A DNA stretch of 64,000 nucleotides, from positions 124,001 through 188,000 of the forward strand of contig NZ_JAGQCS010000003.1 of NCBI RefSeq assembly GCF_024346315.1. Direction: 5' to 3'. This DNA comes from Cyanobium sp. ATX 6F1. Its GTDB lineage: Bacteria > Cyanobacteriota > Cyanobacteriia > PCC-6307 > Cyanobiaceae. Of the stretch, positions 28,665 to 37,279 are shown piece by piece. Each line of letters begins with the position of its first letter. Within the stretch, counting starts at the first letter, position 1. The notes under the pieces were generated by a model, which was not told the origin of the DNA, searched no databases, and worked only from the letters and a program-made list of their open reading frames with translations. The position numbers were made by a program, and so were the translations under genes.

Positions 28665-28994
28665 ATGGATCTTGACGCCTATCAGCGCCAGGCGCGCCAG
28701 ACCGCCCGTTACCCCGAGGTGGGCTCCAACCCCATCTACCCCACCCTCGGCCTTTGCGGTGAGGCGGGTGAGGTGGCCGATAAGGTCAAGAAGGTGCTGC
28801 GGGATCGACAGGGGGTGTTCGATGCCTCGGTGCTCGACGGACTCAAGCTGGAGCTGGGGGATGTCCTTTGGTATGTGGCCCAATTGGCGAGCGAGCTGGG
28901 CTTCAGCCTCGAGGAGATCGGCCAGGCCAACCTGAGCAAACTGGCCGATCGCGCCGCCCGCGACGCCATCTCCGGTAGCGGCGATCACCGTTGA
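28665..28994 (+). CDS. MazG-like nucleotide pyrophosphohydrolase
   Basis: A 109-residue all-alpha NTP-PPase: MDLDAYQRQARQTARYP, then LGLCGEAGEVADKVKKVLRD with the EExxE/D-type metal-binding helix and LKLELGDVLWYVAQLASELG with the second acidic pair. These proteins hydrolyse noncanonical nucleoside triphosphates. The single-domain size fits the MazG-like rather than the two-domain MazG form. The ATG at 28665 was chosen because the domain starts there, although the frame opens earlier. It lies 9 bases upstream of the HD-GYP start region. Confidence 0.89.
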   Translation: MDLDAYQRQARQTARYPEVGSNPIYPTLGLCGEAGEVADKVKKVLRDRQGVFDASVLDGLKLELGDVLWYVAQLASELGFSLEEIGQANLSKLADRAARDAISGSGDHR

Positions 28995-29003
28995 CACTTA
29001 GGA

Positions 29004-29738
29004 TTGGCACTACGTATTGATTTCTTGGAACCGCTGCTGGCGCTCCCCTCTGAGCGAGGTTTCGATGTCCTCGGAGGACTCGAAGGTACGTTATGCGCCC
29101 TGTTGGCGGTCCTGGAAGCGCGCGACAGCGTCACCTACGTTCATTCGCAGCGGATGGCGGATCTTTCAGCCGCCCTCGCGATCGAACTAGGGCTCAATTC
29201 CCAGGATGCTTTGAGCATCCGTGTTGGAGCATTACTCCACGACATCGGCATGATCGCCCTTCCCATCGACATCCTCAGCAAGCCCCGGGAATTGTCGATC
29301 TCTGAACTCGCCGCCGTCACCGGCCATCCCCTCACCGGCTATGCGGTGCTGCGCAACATCCCCCTGCCGCTGTCGATGAACCTGGCCGTGCTCCAGCACC
29401 ATGAGCGGCTCGACGGCAGTGGCTATCCCCATGGGCTCAAGGGCCAGGCCATCTGCCAGGCCGCCCGCATCCTGGCGGTGGCCGACACGGTGGAGGCGAT
29501 GGTCAGCGAGCGGCCCTATCGGGACGCCCCAGGCCTGGACGCGGCGCTTGATTTGATCGAACAGGGGAAACATCGATTGTTCGATTCCAAAGTGGTCGAA
29601 GCCTGCTGTCGGCTCTTCCTCGATAAGGACTATGCCTTCCCGGAATCGTTTCCCTCCTACCTGAATCCGGAATCGTCGGATTCGAGCAATTCCGCTGGCG
29701 AGCGCGCCAGTGGCGGGGCAGAGCGGCCCCTGTTCTGA
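29004..29738 (+). CDS. HD-GYP domain cyclic-di-GMP phosphodiesterase
   Basis: A 244-residue protein that is almost entirely an HD-GYP domain. HSQRMADLSAALAIELG, VGALLHDIGMIALP (His79-Asp80), GHPLTGYAVLR and HHERLDGSGYPHGL (132-145) are the metal-site and GYP motifs, all intact, so hydrolysis of c-di-GMP to pGpG or GMP is likely. No receiver or membrane domain is attached. The start is uncertain: TTG 29004 or TTG 29025. A perfect TTGACA at 28991 would suit a promoter for the later start. A secreted-protein gene follows after 8 bases. Confidence 0.89.
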   Translation: MALRIDFLEPLLALPSERGFDVLGGLEGTLCALLAVLEARDSVTYVHSQRMADLSAALAIELGLNSQDALSIRVGALLHDIGMIALPIDILSKPRELSISELAAVTGHPLTGYAVLRNIPLPLSMNLAVLQHHERLDGSGYPHGLKGQAICQAARILAVADTVEAMVSERPYRDAPGLDAALDLIEQGKHRLFDSKVVEACCRLFLDKDYAFPESFPSYLNPESSDSSNSAGERASGGAERPLF

Positions 29739-29746
29739 TCGACCCC

Positions 29747-30295
29747 ATGCTCTCGGTCGCCCCCGCCGCGCTCCTGGCCCGCCTCAGGAGCTTGCACCTG
29801 TCCACCCTGGCTTGGCTGGTGACCCTGAGCCTTGTCTTGATGGTGGTCCTGGGGCAGGCGGCGCCAGTGGCTGCCGCCGATCTCCGGGTGAGCGGTGTCA
29901 CCCTGGAGCCTTGTCCGGCCAACGATGTGGGGACCCAGCCGGAGCTTCGCCGCGAGACGGAGGCCCGCTGTTATGCCCTGCGCGGGCAGGTGTTCAACCC
30001 AGGCTCTCGCCCGGTGGTCGACACCGATGTCTTTGCCTTGATCCTTGATGCCAGCGGCGAACCCGTGCTGCCCAACCGCTCACGGGTGGGCTCCATCGGT
30101 GATGTGCCCCCCGGCGAATCGGAATTCGCCCTGCGGCTGGCGGTGCCCCCTGGCACCCCGGGGCCGTTCCGCTTCAGCAACGTCAAAGCCCGGGGTTTCA
30201 GCGCCCCGGTGCGCCGCAGGGCGGGCGCCGATGATGAGCTGCTGCCGCTCGAGGAGCAGCTGATGGGCGGAGCGATCGAGGCTCCACCGACTTAG
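29747..30295 (+). CDS. Secreted protein of unknown function
   Basis: A 182-residue protein with a strong signal peptide (LAWLVTLSLVLMVVLGQAAP, probable site VAAA-DLRV). The mature part looks beta-rich: LRVSGVTLEPCPANDVG, RCYALRGQVFNPGSRPVVDT, then VPPGESEFALRLAVPP and FRFSNVKARGFSA. This alternation resembles small Ig-like FxLYD-type domains, but that is only a fold guess. Two cysteines may form a disulfide. It begins 8 bases after the HD-GYP stop and may be in its operon. Confidence 0.7.
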   Translation: MLSVAPAALLARLRSLHLSTLAWLVTLSLVLMVVLGQAAPVAAADLRVSGVTLEPCPANDVGTQPELRRETEARCYALRGQVFNPGSRPVVDTDVFALILDASGEPVLPNRSRVGSIGDVPPGESEFALRLAVPPGTPGPFRFSNVKARGFSAPVRRRAGADDELLPLEEQLMGGAIEAPPT

Positions 30296-30673
30296 TTGTG
30301 ATTGGCCAGGAGACTGTTCAGCTGACGATTCGCGCTGAGCCCGTCAGGCTCAGCAGGTCCTTGAAGCCAATCAAAGCGATGCAACCTTCGCTGCCGCACT
30401 CCCGGCCAAGGCGTTGCTTAGTTCGTGGTGAGGCCCTTGTCCAGGCACAGTTCCCAGGCTGGATCCAGCTGTGCCGATCACAAGTCGAAAGCTCTGGCGC
30501 AGAACCACAACCAGCGCAGCTCAACGATGCAGTTGGAACGGGCGCGCCTTAAATCCAAGGAGGCCCGACATCATCTGATGTGCCCTTGCGCAAGGCCTTC
30601 TGGGGGCAAATAATGACGGAGAGGATCTTGAGAGCAGGATGGACCATCAAGATTTGACCATCGGTTGGTCCCC
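30296..30673. other. 378-base intergenic region before the PilZ gene
   Basis: Apart from the hairpin at 30334-30354 there are only short palindromes, including CTTGCGCAAG and ACATCATCTGATGT near 30570-30600. Short ORFs cross it on both strands but none has domain-like sequence or codon bias matching the neighbours. No tRNA, terminator with a T-run or known RNA was seen. Confidence 0.5.
30334..30354 (+). terminator. Hairpin after the secreted-protein gene, weak terminator candidate
   Basis: GCTGAGCC and GGCTCAGC form a perfect 8-bp stem around a 5-base loop, 38 bases beyond the stop at 30295. There is no T-run after it, so intrinsic termination is doubtful; a 3'-end stabilising hairpin is the alternative. 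Confidence 0.35.
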
Positions 30674-31066
30674 ATGACTGATTCCAGTCAGCGCCACCCA
30701 AGGCGTCACAAGCGCAATCCGATGCCCAGTTCAGTGGGCCTGGCTTATGAGTTCCATCTCCAAAGAGGTGGGGTTCATCACGGAGAGGTCTGGGACCTCA
30801 GTGCCGGTGGAGCTTGCCTGACCCTGCCTGGCAGGAAGCTCATTCAGATCGATTCGCCGGGGTTGCTGTTCATTCAACATCCCTTTCAGCATGAAGGCGT
30901 GAAACTTCTGGCTCATGCATGCTGGACGCAGTCCAGTTCAAGCATCACCTTTTTTGGACTGGTCTTCAGCGAAGGTCCTCTGAAAAAGGGCACTTTCCTC
31001 GATGATTACATGCGCGGATCCTGGGTGGATCGCATGGCTGTTCGTCAACTCGATCAGGCGGCTTGA
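30674..31066 (+). CDS. PilZ domain cyclic-di-GMP-binding protein
   Basis: A 130-residue single-domain protein. RRHKR at residues 10-14 supplies the RxxxR motif, and DLSAGGACL supplies D/NxSxxG; together these are the c-di-GMP ligands of PilZ domains. VGLAYEFHLQRGGVHHGEVW and ITFFGLVFSEG complete the beta barrel. PilZ proteins convey c-di-GMP levels to motility, secretion or cellulose synthesis machinery. ATG 30674 is favoured over TTG 30665. It stands alone, about 0.9 kb from the HD-GYP gene. Confidence 0.82.
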   Translation: MTDSSQRHPRRHKRNPMPSSVGLAYEFHLQRGGVHHGEVWDLSAGGACLTLPGRKLIQIDSPGLLFIQHPFQHEGVKLLAHACWTQSSSSITFFGLVFSEGPLKKGTFLDDYMRGSWVDRMAVRQLDQAA

Positions 31067-31176
31067 ATCTCAGCCGCTGATGAGGAAAGGGTCGATGTCA
31101 AAGACTTTGCTATCCACAGAACGGGGGGAGCCCCATCCTGCGGCTCGCGGCTGGGCAGCCTGATCGGACATGAGAA

Positions 31177-31467
31177 CTAGCCGAGGCCGCCGCCGATCAG
31201 GGAGGCACTCAGCCCCCCCAACAAGGACTGCGCCACGTTGAGGGCAATGAAGGCGATGATCGCCGAGAGATCAAGTCCCCCCAGGGGCGGGATCAGGCCC
31301 CGGAACGCATTCAAGTAAGGGTCGGTGATCGAGCTCACCGTCGAGAGCACCGGGTTGCTCCAATCGAGATTCGGGAACCAACTGAGCAGTACCCGAACCA
31401 AGAGGATCAAGGTGTAGATGCTCAATGTCTGGGCCAGCACGTTGAGCAAAAGGCTCAGGGCTTCCAT
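31177..31467 (-). CDS. YggT family membrane protein
   Basis: A 96-residue two-span protein: LSIYTLILLVRVLLSWFPNL and DPYLNAFRGLIPPLGGLDLSAI are the YggT signature, and the C-terminal span is ALNVAQSLLGGLSASLI. YggT proteins are widespread in cyanobacteria and chloroplasts (YlmG/CCB3), where relatives affect nucleoid distribution and cytochrome b6f haem attachment. The start was set at ATG 31467, since upstream residues are not conserved. It follows scpB after 26 bases on the same strand. Confidence 0.89.
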   Translation of the reverse strand: MEALSLLLNVLAQTLSIYTLILLVRVLLSWFPNLDWSNPVLSTVSSITDPYLNAFRGLIPPLGGLDLSAIIAFIALNVAQSLLGGLSASLIGGGLG

Positions 31468-31493
31468 GGGGCGCGATCCAATGTCATCCGACT

Positions 31494-32096
31494 CTATGCA
31501 GCCTTCGCCCAATCGTGCAGGCCCTCAAGCCTTTCCTGGACGGCTTCGGCGTCCAGGGTCTGGGGTTGGCCCTGTTCAGCGGACACCGAGGCTTCTGGGG
31601 CCGCAGGGGCCTGGCCTTTGGGGTCGTCGGCCTTGATGGCGAAGGTGCGGTGAAATTTTTCGCTCAATGTGAGCCAGGAGGAGCGACCGTCGCTCTGCCG
31701 ACGGCGCTCGATGAACCCCTGGGCCAGCAGCTCCTTGATGTGGTCGTAGGCCCCAGAGCCCCTGAGTTCCACCAGCTCCGATTGCAGCAGGCGTTTCTTG
31801 AGGGCGATCGTGGCCAGGGTGCGCAGGGAGGCGGTGGAGAGATCCACCGGCAGCAGGTTCTGCACCAGATCCCCGAGGCTTTCGCGCAGCTGCAGGCTGA
31901 AGCGCGGGCCCTCCTGGCGGATCTCCAGGGCCGTGTCCCGGTGGGCGTAGTCGGCCATCAAGGTGATCAGGGCCAGCTCCACGTCCCCACGGCCGACGCC
32001 GGCGATCTCCGCCAGTTCCCCGGGGCTCAACGGTCGCCCCTTCAGATAGAGGATCGCCTCGAGGTGGGCCGGGAGGGAGAGGAATTCGCTGGGCAT
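31494..32096 (-). CDS. scpB: Segregation and condensation protein B
   Basis: Subunit of the SMC-ScpAB condensin. The 200-residue product has the winged-helix pair: HLEAILYLKGRPLSPGELAE, LRESLGDLVQNLLPVDLSTA, LRTLATIALKKRLLQSELVE, then LRGSGAYDHIKELLAQGFIE and SSWLTLSEKFHRTF. A Glu/Ala-rich tail extends about 45 residues. It lies between ilvA and yggT, all on the minus strand, with a 49-base gap after ilvA. The scpA and smc genes are not in the window. Confidence 0.93.
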   Translation of the reverse strand: MPSEFLSLPAHLEAILYLKGRPLSPGELAEIAGVGRGDVELALITLMADYAHRDTALEIRQEGPRFSLQLRESLGDLVQNLLPVDLSTASLRTLATIALKKRLLQSELVELRGSGAYDHIKELLAQGFIERRRQSDGRSSWLTLSEKFHRTFAIKADDPKGQAPAAPEASVSAEQGQPQTLDAEAVQERLEGLHDWAKAA

Positions 32097-32145
32097 GGGT
32101 CAGCGCCAGCAGGGCTGGTCCGCACCGTACCGCAGGCGAACCGAC

Positions 32146-33711
32146 TCAGGCCAGTGCGGGCCTGGGCGCGGAGTTCGGTCCGAGGAACAACCGGTAGGCG
32201 GGGTTGTTGGTCTCATCCCAGTGGCGGTAGGCGAGGCCCTCCAGGAAGCTGCCCCAGGCCTGGCGATCCAGGGCGCTCACCTGCACTCCCACCACGATCC
32301 GGCCCACATCCGCACCGTGGTTGCGGTAATGGAAAATGCTGATCGTCCAGTTGGGGTGCAGGGCGTTGACGAAGGCCATCAGGGCCCCGGGTCGCTCAGG
32401 GAACTCAAAACGGTAAAGAAGTTCCTGGACCTGCCCACCTGCGGAGCCTGCCCCCTCCGCCACCGGCAACCGGCCCCCCACCATGTGGCGCAGGTGCAGC
32501 TTGGCCAGTTCGTTGCCGCTCAGGTCGAGGCAGGGGAACCCGGCTGCCTCCAGCTCCGCCGCCAGGCGTTGGTTGTCGTCGTGGCCCTTGATCTGCACCC
32601 CCATGAAGATGTGGGCGGTCCGGGAATCGGCCATGCGATAGCTGAATTCCGTGAGACTGCGGGAACCCAGCACCTCGCAGAGGCGCCTCAGGCTGCCGGG
32701 CTGCTCGGGGATTTCCACCGCCAGCATGGCCTCGCGTTCCTCCCCCAGCTCGGCCCGTTCGGCCACGAAGCGCAGGCGGTCGAAGTTCATGTTGGCGCCA
32801 CAGGCCACGGCCACCAGGGTCTTGCCCAAGAGCCCCCGCCGCAGCACATCCGCCTTCAGCCCCGCCACCGACAGGGCACCGGCGGGTTCGAGGATCGAAC
32901 GGGTGTCTTCAAAGACGTCCTTGATGGCTGCGCAGATCTCATCGGTGTTCACCGTCACCATGGCGTCCACGTACTTCTGGGCCAGGGCGAAGGTGTGCTC
33001 CCCCACCCGGTGAACGGCCACGCCATCGGCGAACAGGCCCACCTGCTCAAGACTGACCCGCTCGCCCGCCGCCAGGGAGCGGGTCATGGCATCGGCGTCG
33101 ACGGGTTCCACCCCGATCACCTCCACCTGGGGCCAGAGGCTTTTCACATAGGCGGCGATGCCGGCGATCAGCCCGCCGCCGCCCACAGCCACGTAGATGG
33201 CATCGGGGGGGGTGGAGCACTGGCGAAGAATTTCCAGCCCAATCGTGCCCTGGCCGGCGATCACCTCGGGGTCATCGAAGGGGTGGATGAAGCTGAGGCC
33301 TCGCTCCAGCTCCAGGCGCCTGGCCTCGGTGTAGGCCGCGTCATAGGTGTCGCCGTGCAGCACCACCTCGGCGCCGCGGGCGGCCACGGAACGCACCTTC
33401 ATTTCCGGTGTGGTGACCGGCATCACGATCACGGCCGTGCAGCCGAGTTTCTGGGCCGCCAGGGCCACCCCCTGGGCATGGTTGCCGGCGCTGGCGGCAA
33501 TCACACCCCGGGCGCGCTCGGTCGCCGAGAGGCCCACCATCTTGTTGTAGGCGCCGCGCAGCTTGAACGAGAAGACCGGCTGGAGGTCTTCCCGTTTCAG
33601 CAGCACCTTGTTGGCCAGTCGGGCGGAGAGGTTGGGGGCGGGATCGAGGGGAGATTCGATCGCCACGTCGTAGACCCTGGCCCTCAGGATCCGCTGCAGG
33701 TAGTCGCTCAT
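32146..33711 (-). CDS. ilvA: Threonine ammonia-lyase, biosynthetic
   Basis: PLP enzyme converting threonine to 2-oxobutyrate, first step of isoleucine synthesis. The 521-residue product has the PLP lysine motif [14 protein letters not shown], the phosphate-binding [15 protein letters not shown], and two C-terminal ACT-like domains ([16 protein letters not shown] and [15 protein letters not shown]), which bind isoleucine and valine in the allosteric form. ATG 33711 was selected because homologues begin MSDYLQRIL. It is divergent from dxs with a 104-base gap. Confidence 0.97.
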   Translation of the reverse strand: MSDYLQRILRARVYDVAIESPLDPAPNLSARLANKVLLKREDLQPVFSFKLRGAYNKMVGLSATERARGVIAASAGNHAQGVALAAQKLGCTAVIVMPVTTPEMKVRSVAARGAEVVLHGDTYDAAYTEARRLELERGLSFIHPFDDPEVIAGQGTIGLEILRQCSTPPDAIYVAVGGGGLIAGIAAYVKSLWPQVEVIGVEPVDADAMTRSLAAGERVSLEQVGLFADGVAVHRVGEHTFALAQKYVDAMVTVNTDEICAAIKDVFEDTRSILEPAGALSVAGLKADVLRRGLLGKTLVAVACGANMNFDRLRFVAERAELGEEREAMLAVEIPEQPGSLRRLCEVLGSRSLTEFSYRMADSRTAHIFMGVQIKGHDDNQRLAAELEAAGFPCLDLSGNELAKLHLRHMVGGRLPVAEGAGSAGGQVQELLYRFEFPERPGALMAFVNALHPNWTISIFHYRNHGADVGRIVVGVQVSALDRQAWGSFLEGLAYRHWDETNNPAYRLFLGPNSAPRPALA

Positions 33712-33815
33712 CACGCCAGTGTGCCAAGGGCCCGTCACTCCCTCTCGAAACGGTGACTCTTGCTCCCGAGGCCCCTGAGAGAGGCCCTAGATTGACTGAA
33801 TCGGAACGGTCGCGC

Positions 33816-35726
33816 ATGCATCTCAGTGAGCTGAGCCATCCGAATCAGTTGCATGGGCTCAGCGTTGCTGAACTCGAGGCGATCGCCCGCCAGATTCGCG
33901 AGAAACATCTGGAGGTGGTCTCCACCAGCGGCGGTCACCTGGGCCCTGGTCTGGGGGTGGTGGAGCTCACCTTGGCCCTCTACCAAACCCTTGACCTCGA
34001 CCACGACCGGGTGGTCTGGGATGTGGGGCACCAGGCTTACCCCCACAAGCTGATCACCGGCCGCTACAACCAATTCCACACCCTGCGCCAGCGCTCGGGT
34101 GTGGCGGGCTATCTCAAACGCTCCGAGAGTCGTTTCGATCATTTCGGCGCCGGCCACGCCTCCACCAGCATTTCGGCCGCCCTGGGCATGGCCCTGGCCC
34201 GCGACCGCCGGGGCGAGGAGTTCAAGTGCGTGGCTGTGATCGGCGATGGGGCCCTCACCGGCGGCATGGCCCTCGAGGCGATCAACCACGCCGGTCACCT
34301 GCCCCACACCAGGTTGCTGGTGGTCCTCAACGACAACGACATGTCGATCAGCCCACCGGTGGGGGCCCTTTCCACTTACCTCAACCGCATGCGGCTGAGT
34401 CCGCCGGTGCAATTCCTCTCCGGGAACGCCGAGGAGGCGATCAAGCACCTTCCCTTCCTGCACGGGGAGCTCCCCAGCGAGCTCAAGACCCTCAAAGAGA
34501 GCATGAAGCGGTTAGCGGTGCCGAAGGTTGGCGCGGTGTTCGAGGAGCTGGGCTTCACCTACATGGGCCCGATCGATGGTCACAACATCGCCGAGATGGT
34601 GCGCACCTTCCAGGCGGCCCATCGCAGCGAGGGGCCGGTGCTGGTGCATGTGGCCACCACCAAGGGCAAGGGCTACCCCTACGCCGAGGCCGATCAGGTG
34701 GGCTACCACGCCCAGTCGGCCTTCGATCTGAAAACCGGCAAGGCCTTCCCCTCCAGCAAGCCCAAGCCCCCGAGCTACAGCAAGGTCTTCGGCCAGACCC
34801 TGGTCAAGATCTGCGAGCAGGACCCCACTGTGGTCGGCATCACCGCCGCCATGGCCACCGGCACGGGCCTCGATCTGCTGGAGAAGTCCCTGCCGAAGCA
34901 GTACTTCGACGTGGGCATCGCCGAGCAGCACGCCGTCACCATGGCCGCCGGCATGGCCACCGCCGGCCTCAAGCCCGTGGTGGCGATCTACAGCACCTTC
35001 CTGCAGCGTGCTTTCGACCAGCTCATCCACGATGTGGGGATTCAGAAGCTGCCGGTCACCTTCGTGCTCGATCGGGCGGGCATCGTCGGGGCCGATGGCC
35101 CCACCCACCAGGGCCAGTACGACATCAGCTACCTGCGGGCCATCCCCAACTTCACGGTCATGGCCCCCAAGGACGAGGCCGAGCTGCAGCGCATGTTGGT
35201 GACGTCCATTCAGCACAGCGGCCCCTGCGCGATCCGCTTCCCCCGCGGCGAGGGCGAAGGGGTTCCGCTCATGGAGGAGGGTTGGGAGCCCCTGGAGATC
35301 GGCCGGGCTGAGCAGCTCGCCGATGGTGATGATCTCTTGATCGTGGCCTACGGGTCCATGGTGGCGCCGGCCATGGCCACTGCTGGGCTCCTCCAGGAGC
35401 AGGGGGTGAGGGCCTCGGTGATCAATGCCCGTTTCCTGCGGCCCCTCGATGAGGCCCTGATCGCTCCCATGGCCCGGCGCATCGGTCGGCTGGTGACCAT
35501 GGAAGAAGGCGCCCTGGCCGGTGGTTTCGGTGCCGCGGTGGTGGAGGCTCTCAGTGATCTGGAGGTGCTTGTGCCCACCTTGCGCATCGGTATCCCTGAT
35601 CAACTCGTCGACCACGCCAGCCCGGACCAGAGCAAGCAGGCCCTGGGGCTCACACCGCCGCAGATGGCCGACCGCATCCTGGAGCGCTTCGGGGCCGCAA
35701 TCCGCCGTCAGCCTCTCGCCGTTTGA
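33816..35726 (+). CDS. dxs: 1-deoxy-D-xylulose-5-phosphate synthase
   Basis: Thiamine-diphosphate enzyme that joins pyruvate and glyceraldehyde 3-phosphate, the entry and main control step of the MEP isoprenoid pathway. The 636-residue product shows [51 protein letters not shown] (the ThDP motif GDG...N) and [10 protein letters not shown]-like [20 protein letters not shown]. Homology favours ATG 33816 ([16 protein letters not shown]) over an upstream GTG. The stop overlaps the start of the next gene, a geranylgeranyl-reductase-like flavoprotein, so the two are coupled. Confidence 0.97.
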   Translation: MHLSELSHPNQLHGLSVAELEAIARQIREKHLEVVSTSGGHLGPGLGVVELTLALYQTLDLDHDRVVWDVGHQAYPHKLITGRYNQFHTLRQRSGVAGYLKRSESRFDHFGAGHASTSISAALGMALARDRRGEEFKCVAVIGDGALTGGMALEAINHAGHLPHTRLLVVLNDNDMSISPPVGALSTYLNRMRLSPPVQFLSGNAEEAIKHLPFLHGELPSELKTLKESMKRLAVPKVGAVFEELGFTYMGPIDGHNIAEMVRTFQAAHRSEGPVLVHVATTKGKGYPYAEADQVGYHAQSAFDLKTGKAFPSSKPKPPSYSKVFGQTLVKICEQDPTVVGITAAMATGTGLDLLEKSLPKQYFDVGIAEQHAVTMAAGMATAGLKPVVAIYSTFLQRAFDQLIHDVGIQKLPVTFVLDRAGIVGADGPTHQGQYDISYLRAIPNFTVMAPKDEAELQRMLVTSIQHSGPCAIRFPRGEGEGVPLMEEGWEPLEIGRAEQLADGDDLLIVAYGSMVAPAMATAGLLQEQGVRASVINARFLRPLDEALIAPMARRIGRLVTMEEGALAGGFGAAVVEALSDLEVLVPTLRIGIPDQLVDHASPDQSKQALGLTPPQMADRILERFGAAIRRQPLAV

Positions 35727-36934
35727 ACCTGGCTCCAGCGTTCCGCTGCCAGGTGCTGGTGGTGGGATCCGGACCAGGGGGAGCTGATCTGGCCCGGCGC
35801 CTGGCCCGTGCCCAGGTGGAGGTGTTGCTGGTGGACCGCTTGCCGGACCTCAGCCAGGCGGCCTTCAGCAGCGCCGCCCTCCCCCTGGCGGCCATCGAAC
35901 GGCTGGAGCTTCCGGCCCAGGTGGTGGCGAGTCGCTGGAGCCAGTGGCAGCTGCTGGGGCCTGGAGAGCAGCGGCGCGGATGGGCTTCCGATCGTCCTTT
36001 GGGGGTGGTGCTGGAGTTCGGCGCCCTGCGCCAGTGGCTCGCGGATGAAGCCCGCGGCTGGGGCGCTGATCTGCTGCTGGGAGCCACCGCCCAGGGCTGC
36101 CAGCCCGTCGCCGCCGGGATGTGCACGCGCCTGCGTCTCCCTGGAGGAGGCCGCACCGAGGTGATCAGTGATTGGGTGGTCGATGCCACCGGTCAGGAGC
36201 GAGGGCTGATCGGCGATCCAGCCCCCGGCCGCGATCCACTGGTGGAGGGGCTGGGGGTGGAGTGGCTGATTGAGCTGCCACCGGAACGCTGGCAGCCCTG
36301 GGCCGATCGGCTCAGCTTCTGCCTCGGCTCCGACTGGGTTCCCCAGGGCTACGGCTGGGTGTTTCCAATGCAACCGGGCCAGCTCAAGGTGGGTGTGTGC
36401 CGCTTGATGGATCCGGCGAGCCCCCAGCCGGCCCTGGGGCCCTTGTTGGCGCGGCTGATCAGCCGATTGGGCCTGGGCGACCACCGGGTGCTGGATCGCC
36501 ATGGCGGCCTGATCCGCAGCACCATCGGCCGCCGGGAGAGCCATCGTCGCGGCCGTCTGATGGCCCTGGGGGATGCCGTCAGCACCGCCAATCTGTTGGG
36601 GGGCGAGGGCATTCGCCACGCCATGACCAGCAGCCAGGTGCTGGCGCCGTTGCTGGCCGAGGCCCTGCGGCACCCGACTCGGGCCGACCATCTGATGGAT
36701 CTCTATCCGAAACGCCTGCGCCGGGCCCTGGGCTGGCGCTGGGGTCTGAGCGGCCGCCTGGCGCGACGCACCTGGCTGGGCCTGAGGAATTCCCAGGCCG
36801 ACCGGCGTCTCGACGGGCTGCTGAGGGGTCTTGAACGCAAAAACAGGGCAGAGGATCTCTCTGCCCTGCTGTTTGATTACCGCTTCGAGCGCTATGGGCT
36901 GCGGGCGCTGCCTGATCTATTGGGCTGGCGCTGA
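35723..36934 (+). CDS. FAD-dependent oxidoreductase of the geranylgeranyl reductase superfamily
   Basis: A 403-residue flavoprotein. The N-terminal [20 protein letters not shown] is a Rossmann FAD motif, [18 protein letters not shown] matches the YGW(I/V)FP segment of ChlP-type reductases, and [19 protein letters not shown] is the second FAD contact. It differs from ChlP in its middle part, so the substrate (phytol precursor, carotenoid or quinone) is open. The TTG start at 35723 overlaps the dxs stop by 4 bases (TTGA), implying coupled translation and an isoprenoid role. Confidence 0.85.
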   Translation: MNLAPAFRCQVLVVGSGPGGADLARRLARAQVEVLLVDRLPDLSQAAFSSAALPLAAIERLELPAQVVASRWSQWQLLGPGEQRRGWASDRPLGVVLEFGALRQWLADEARGWGADLLLGATAQGCQPVAAGMCTRLRLPGGGRTEVISDWVVDATGQERGLIGDPAPGRDPLVEGLGVEWLIELPPERWQPWADRLSFCLGSDWVPQGYGWVFPMQPGQLKVGVCRLMDPASPQPALGPLLARLISRLGLGDHRVLDRHGGLIRSTIGRRESHRRGRLMALGDAVSTANLLGGEGIRHAMTSSQVLAPLLAEALRHPTRADHLMDLYPKRLRRALGWRWGLSGRLARRTWLGLRNSQADRRLDGLLRGLERKNRAEDLSALLFDYRFERYGLRALPDLLGWR

Positions 36935-36955
36935 GGCCAGCCGGGGAGCCCGGAT

Positions 36956-37213
36956 TCAGAGCACGCCGCGGGCGGCCAGGCCCTGGATGGCGCCAATGCC
37001 GAAGATGTGCCCCAGGCTGGTGGTGGCCAGCAGAGAAGCGTGGCTCATGCCGCCGAAGAAGGCGGAGTTGGGCAGTTTGGCGCCCACGTTGGGTTGCTGG
37101 ATGGTGGCCTTGCCGATGCCGATCGCGATCACGTTGGCGACGATCATCACCAGGGCCACTTTCGGCGACCAGGAAAGCGAGGCGGGGGCGATAGCCAGGA
37201 GAGGTGTGATCAT
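36956..37213 (-). CDS. psaK: Photosystem I reaction centre subunit PsaK
   Basis: An 85-residue, two-helix thylakoid protein: KVALVMIVANVIAIGIGKAT for the first helix, QQPNVGAKLPNSAFFGGMSH for the stromal loop, then ASLLATTSLGHIFGIGAIQG for the second helix. The loop and GHxxGxGxIQGL end are characteristic. PsaK sits at the trimer periphery and influences state transitions and antenna coupling. Start at ATG 37213; the 66 bases upstream must hold its promoter, behind the GluR0-like gene. Confidence 0.94.
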   Translation of the reverse strand: MITPLLAIAPASLSWSPKVALVMIVANVIAIGIGKATIQQPNVGAKLPNSAFFGGMSHASLLATTSLGHIFGIGAIQGLAARGVL

Positions 37214-37279
37214 GGATTGGGGAGCGACGCCCCATCTTCCGGGTCTTCCCCAGCGTGGTGAAGCGCGCTTAAGACTTGT

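Noticed and set aside
25822-28935. A 1037-codon plus-strand ORF across the ABC permease and pyk genes
   Set aside because: Its product is His/Gly/Gln/Ala-rich without domain structure, the usual reverse-frame shadow in high-GC DNA, and both minus-strand genes are certain.
28991-29020. TTGACA with TATTGA 18 bases on, as promoter of the HD-GYP gene
   Set aside because: The -35 is perfect but the -10 is poor, and the first TTG start lies inside it; kept only as a note on the start choice.
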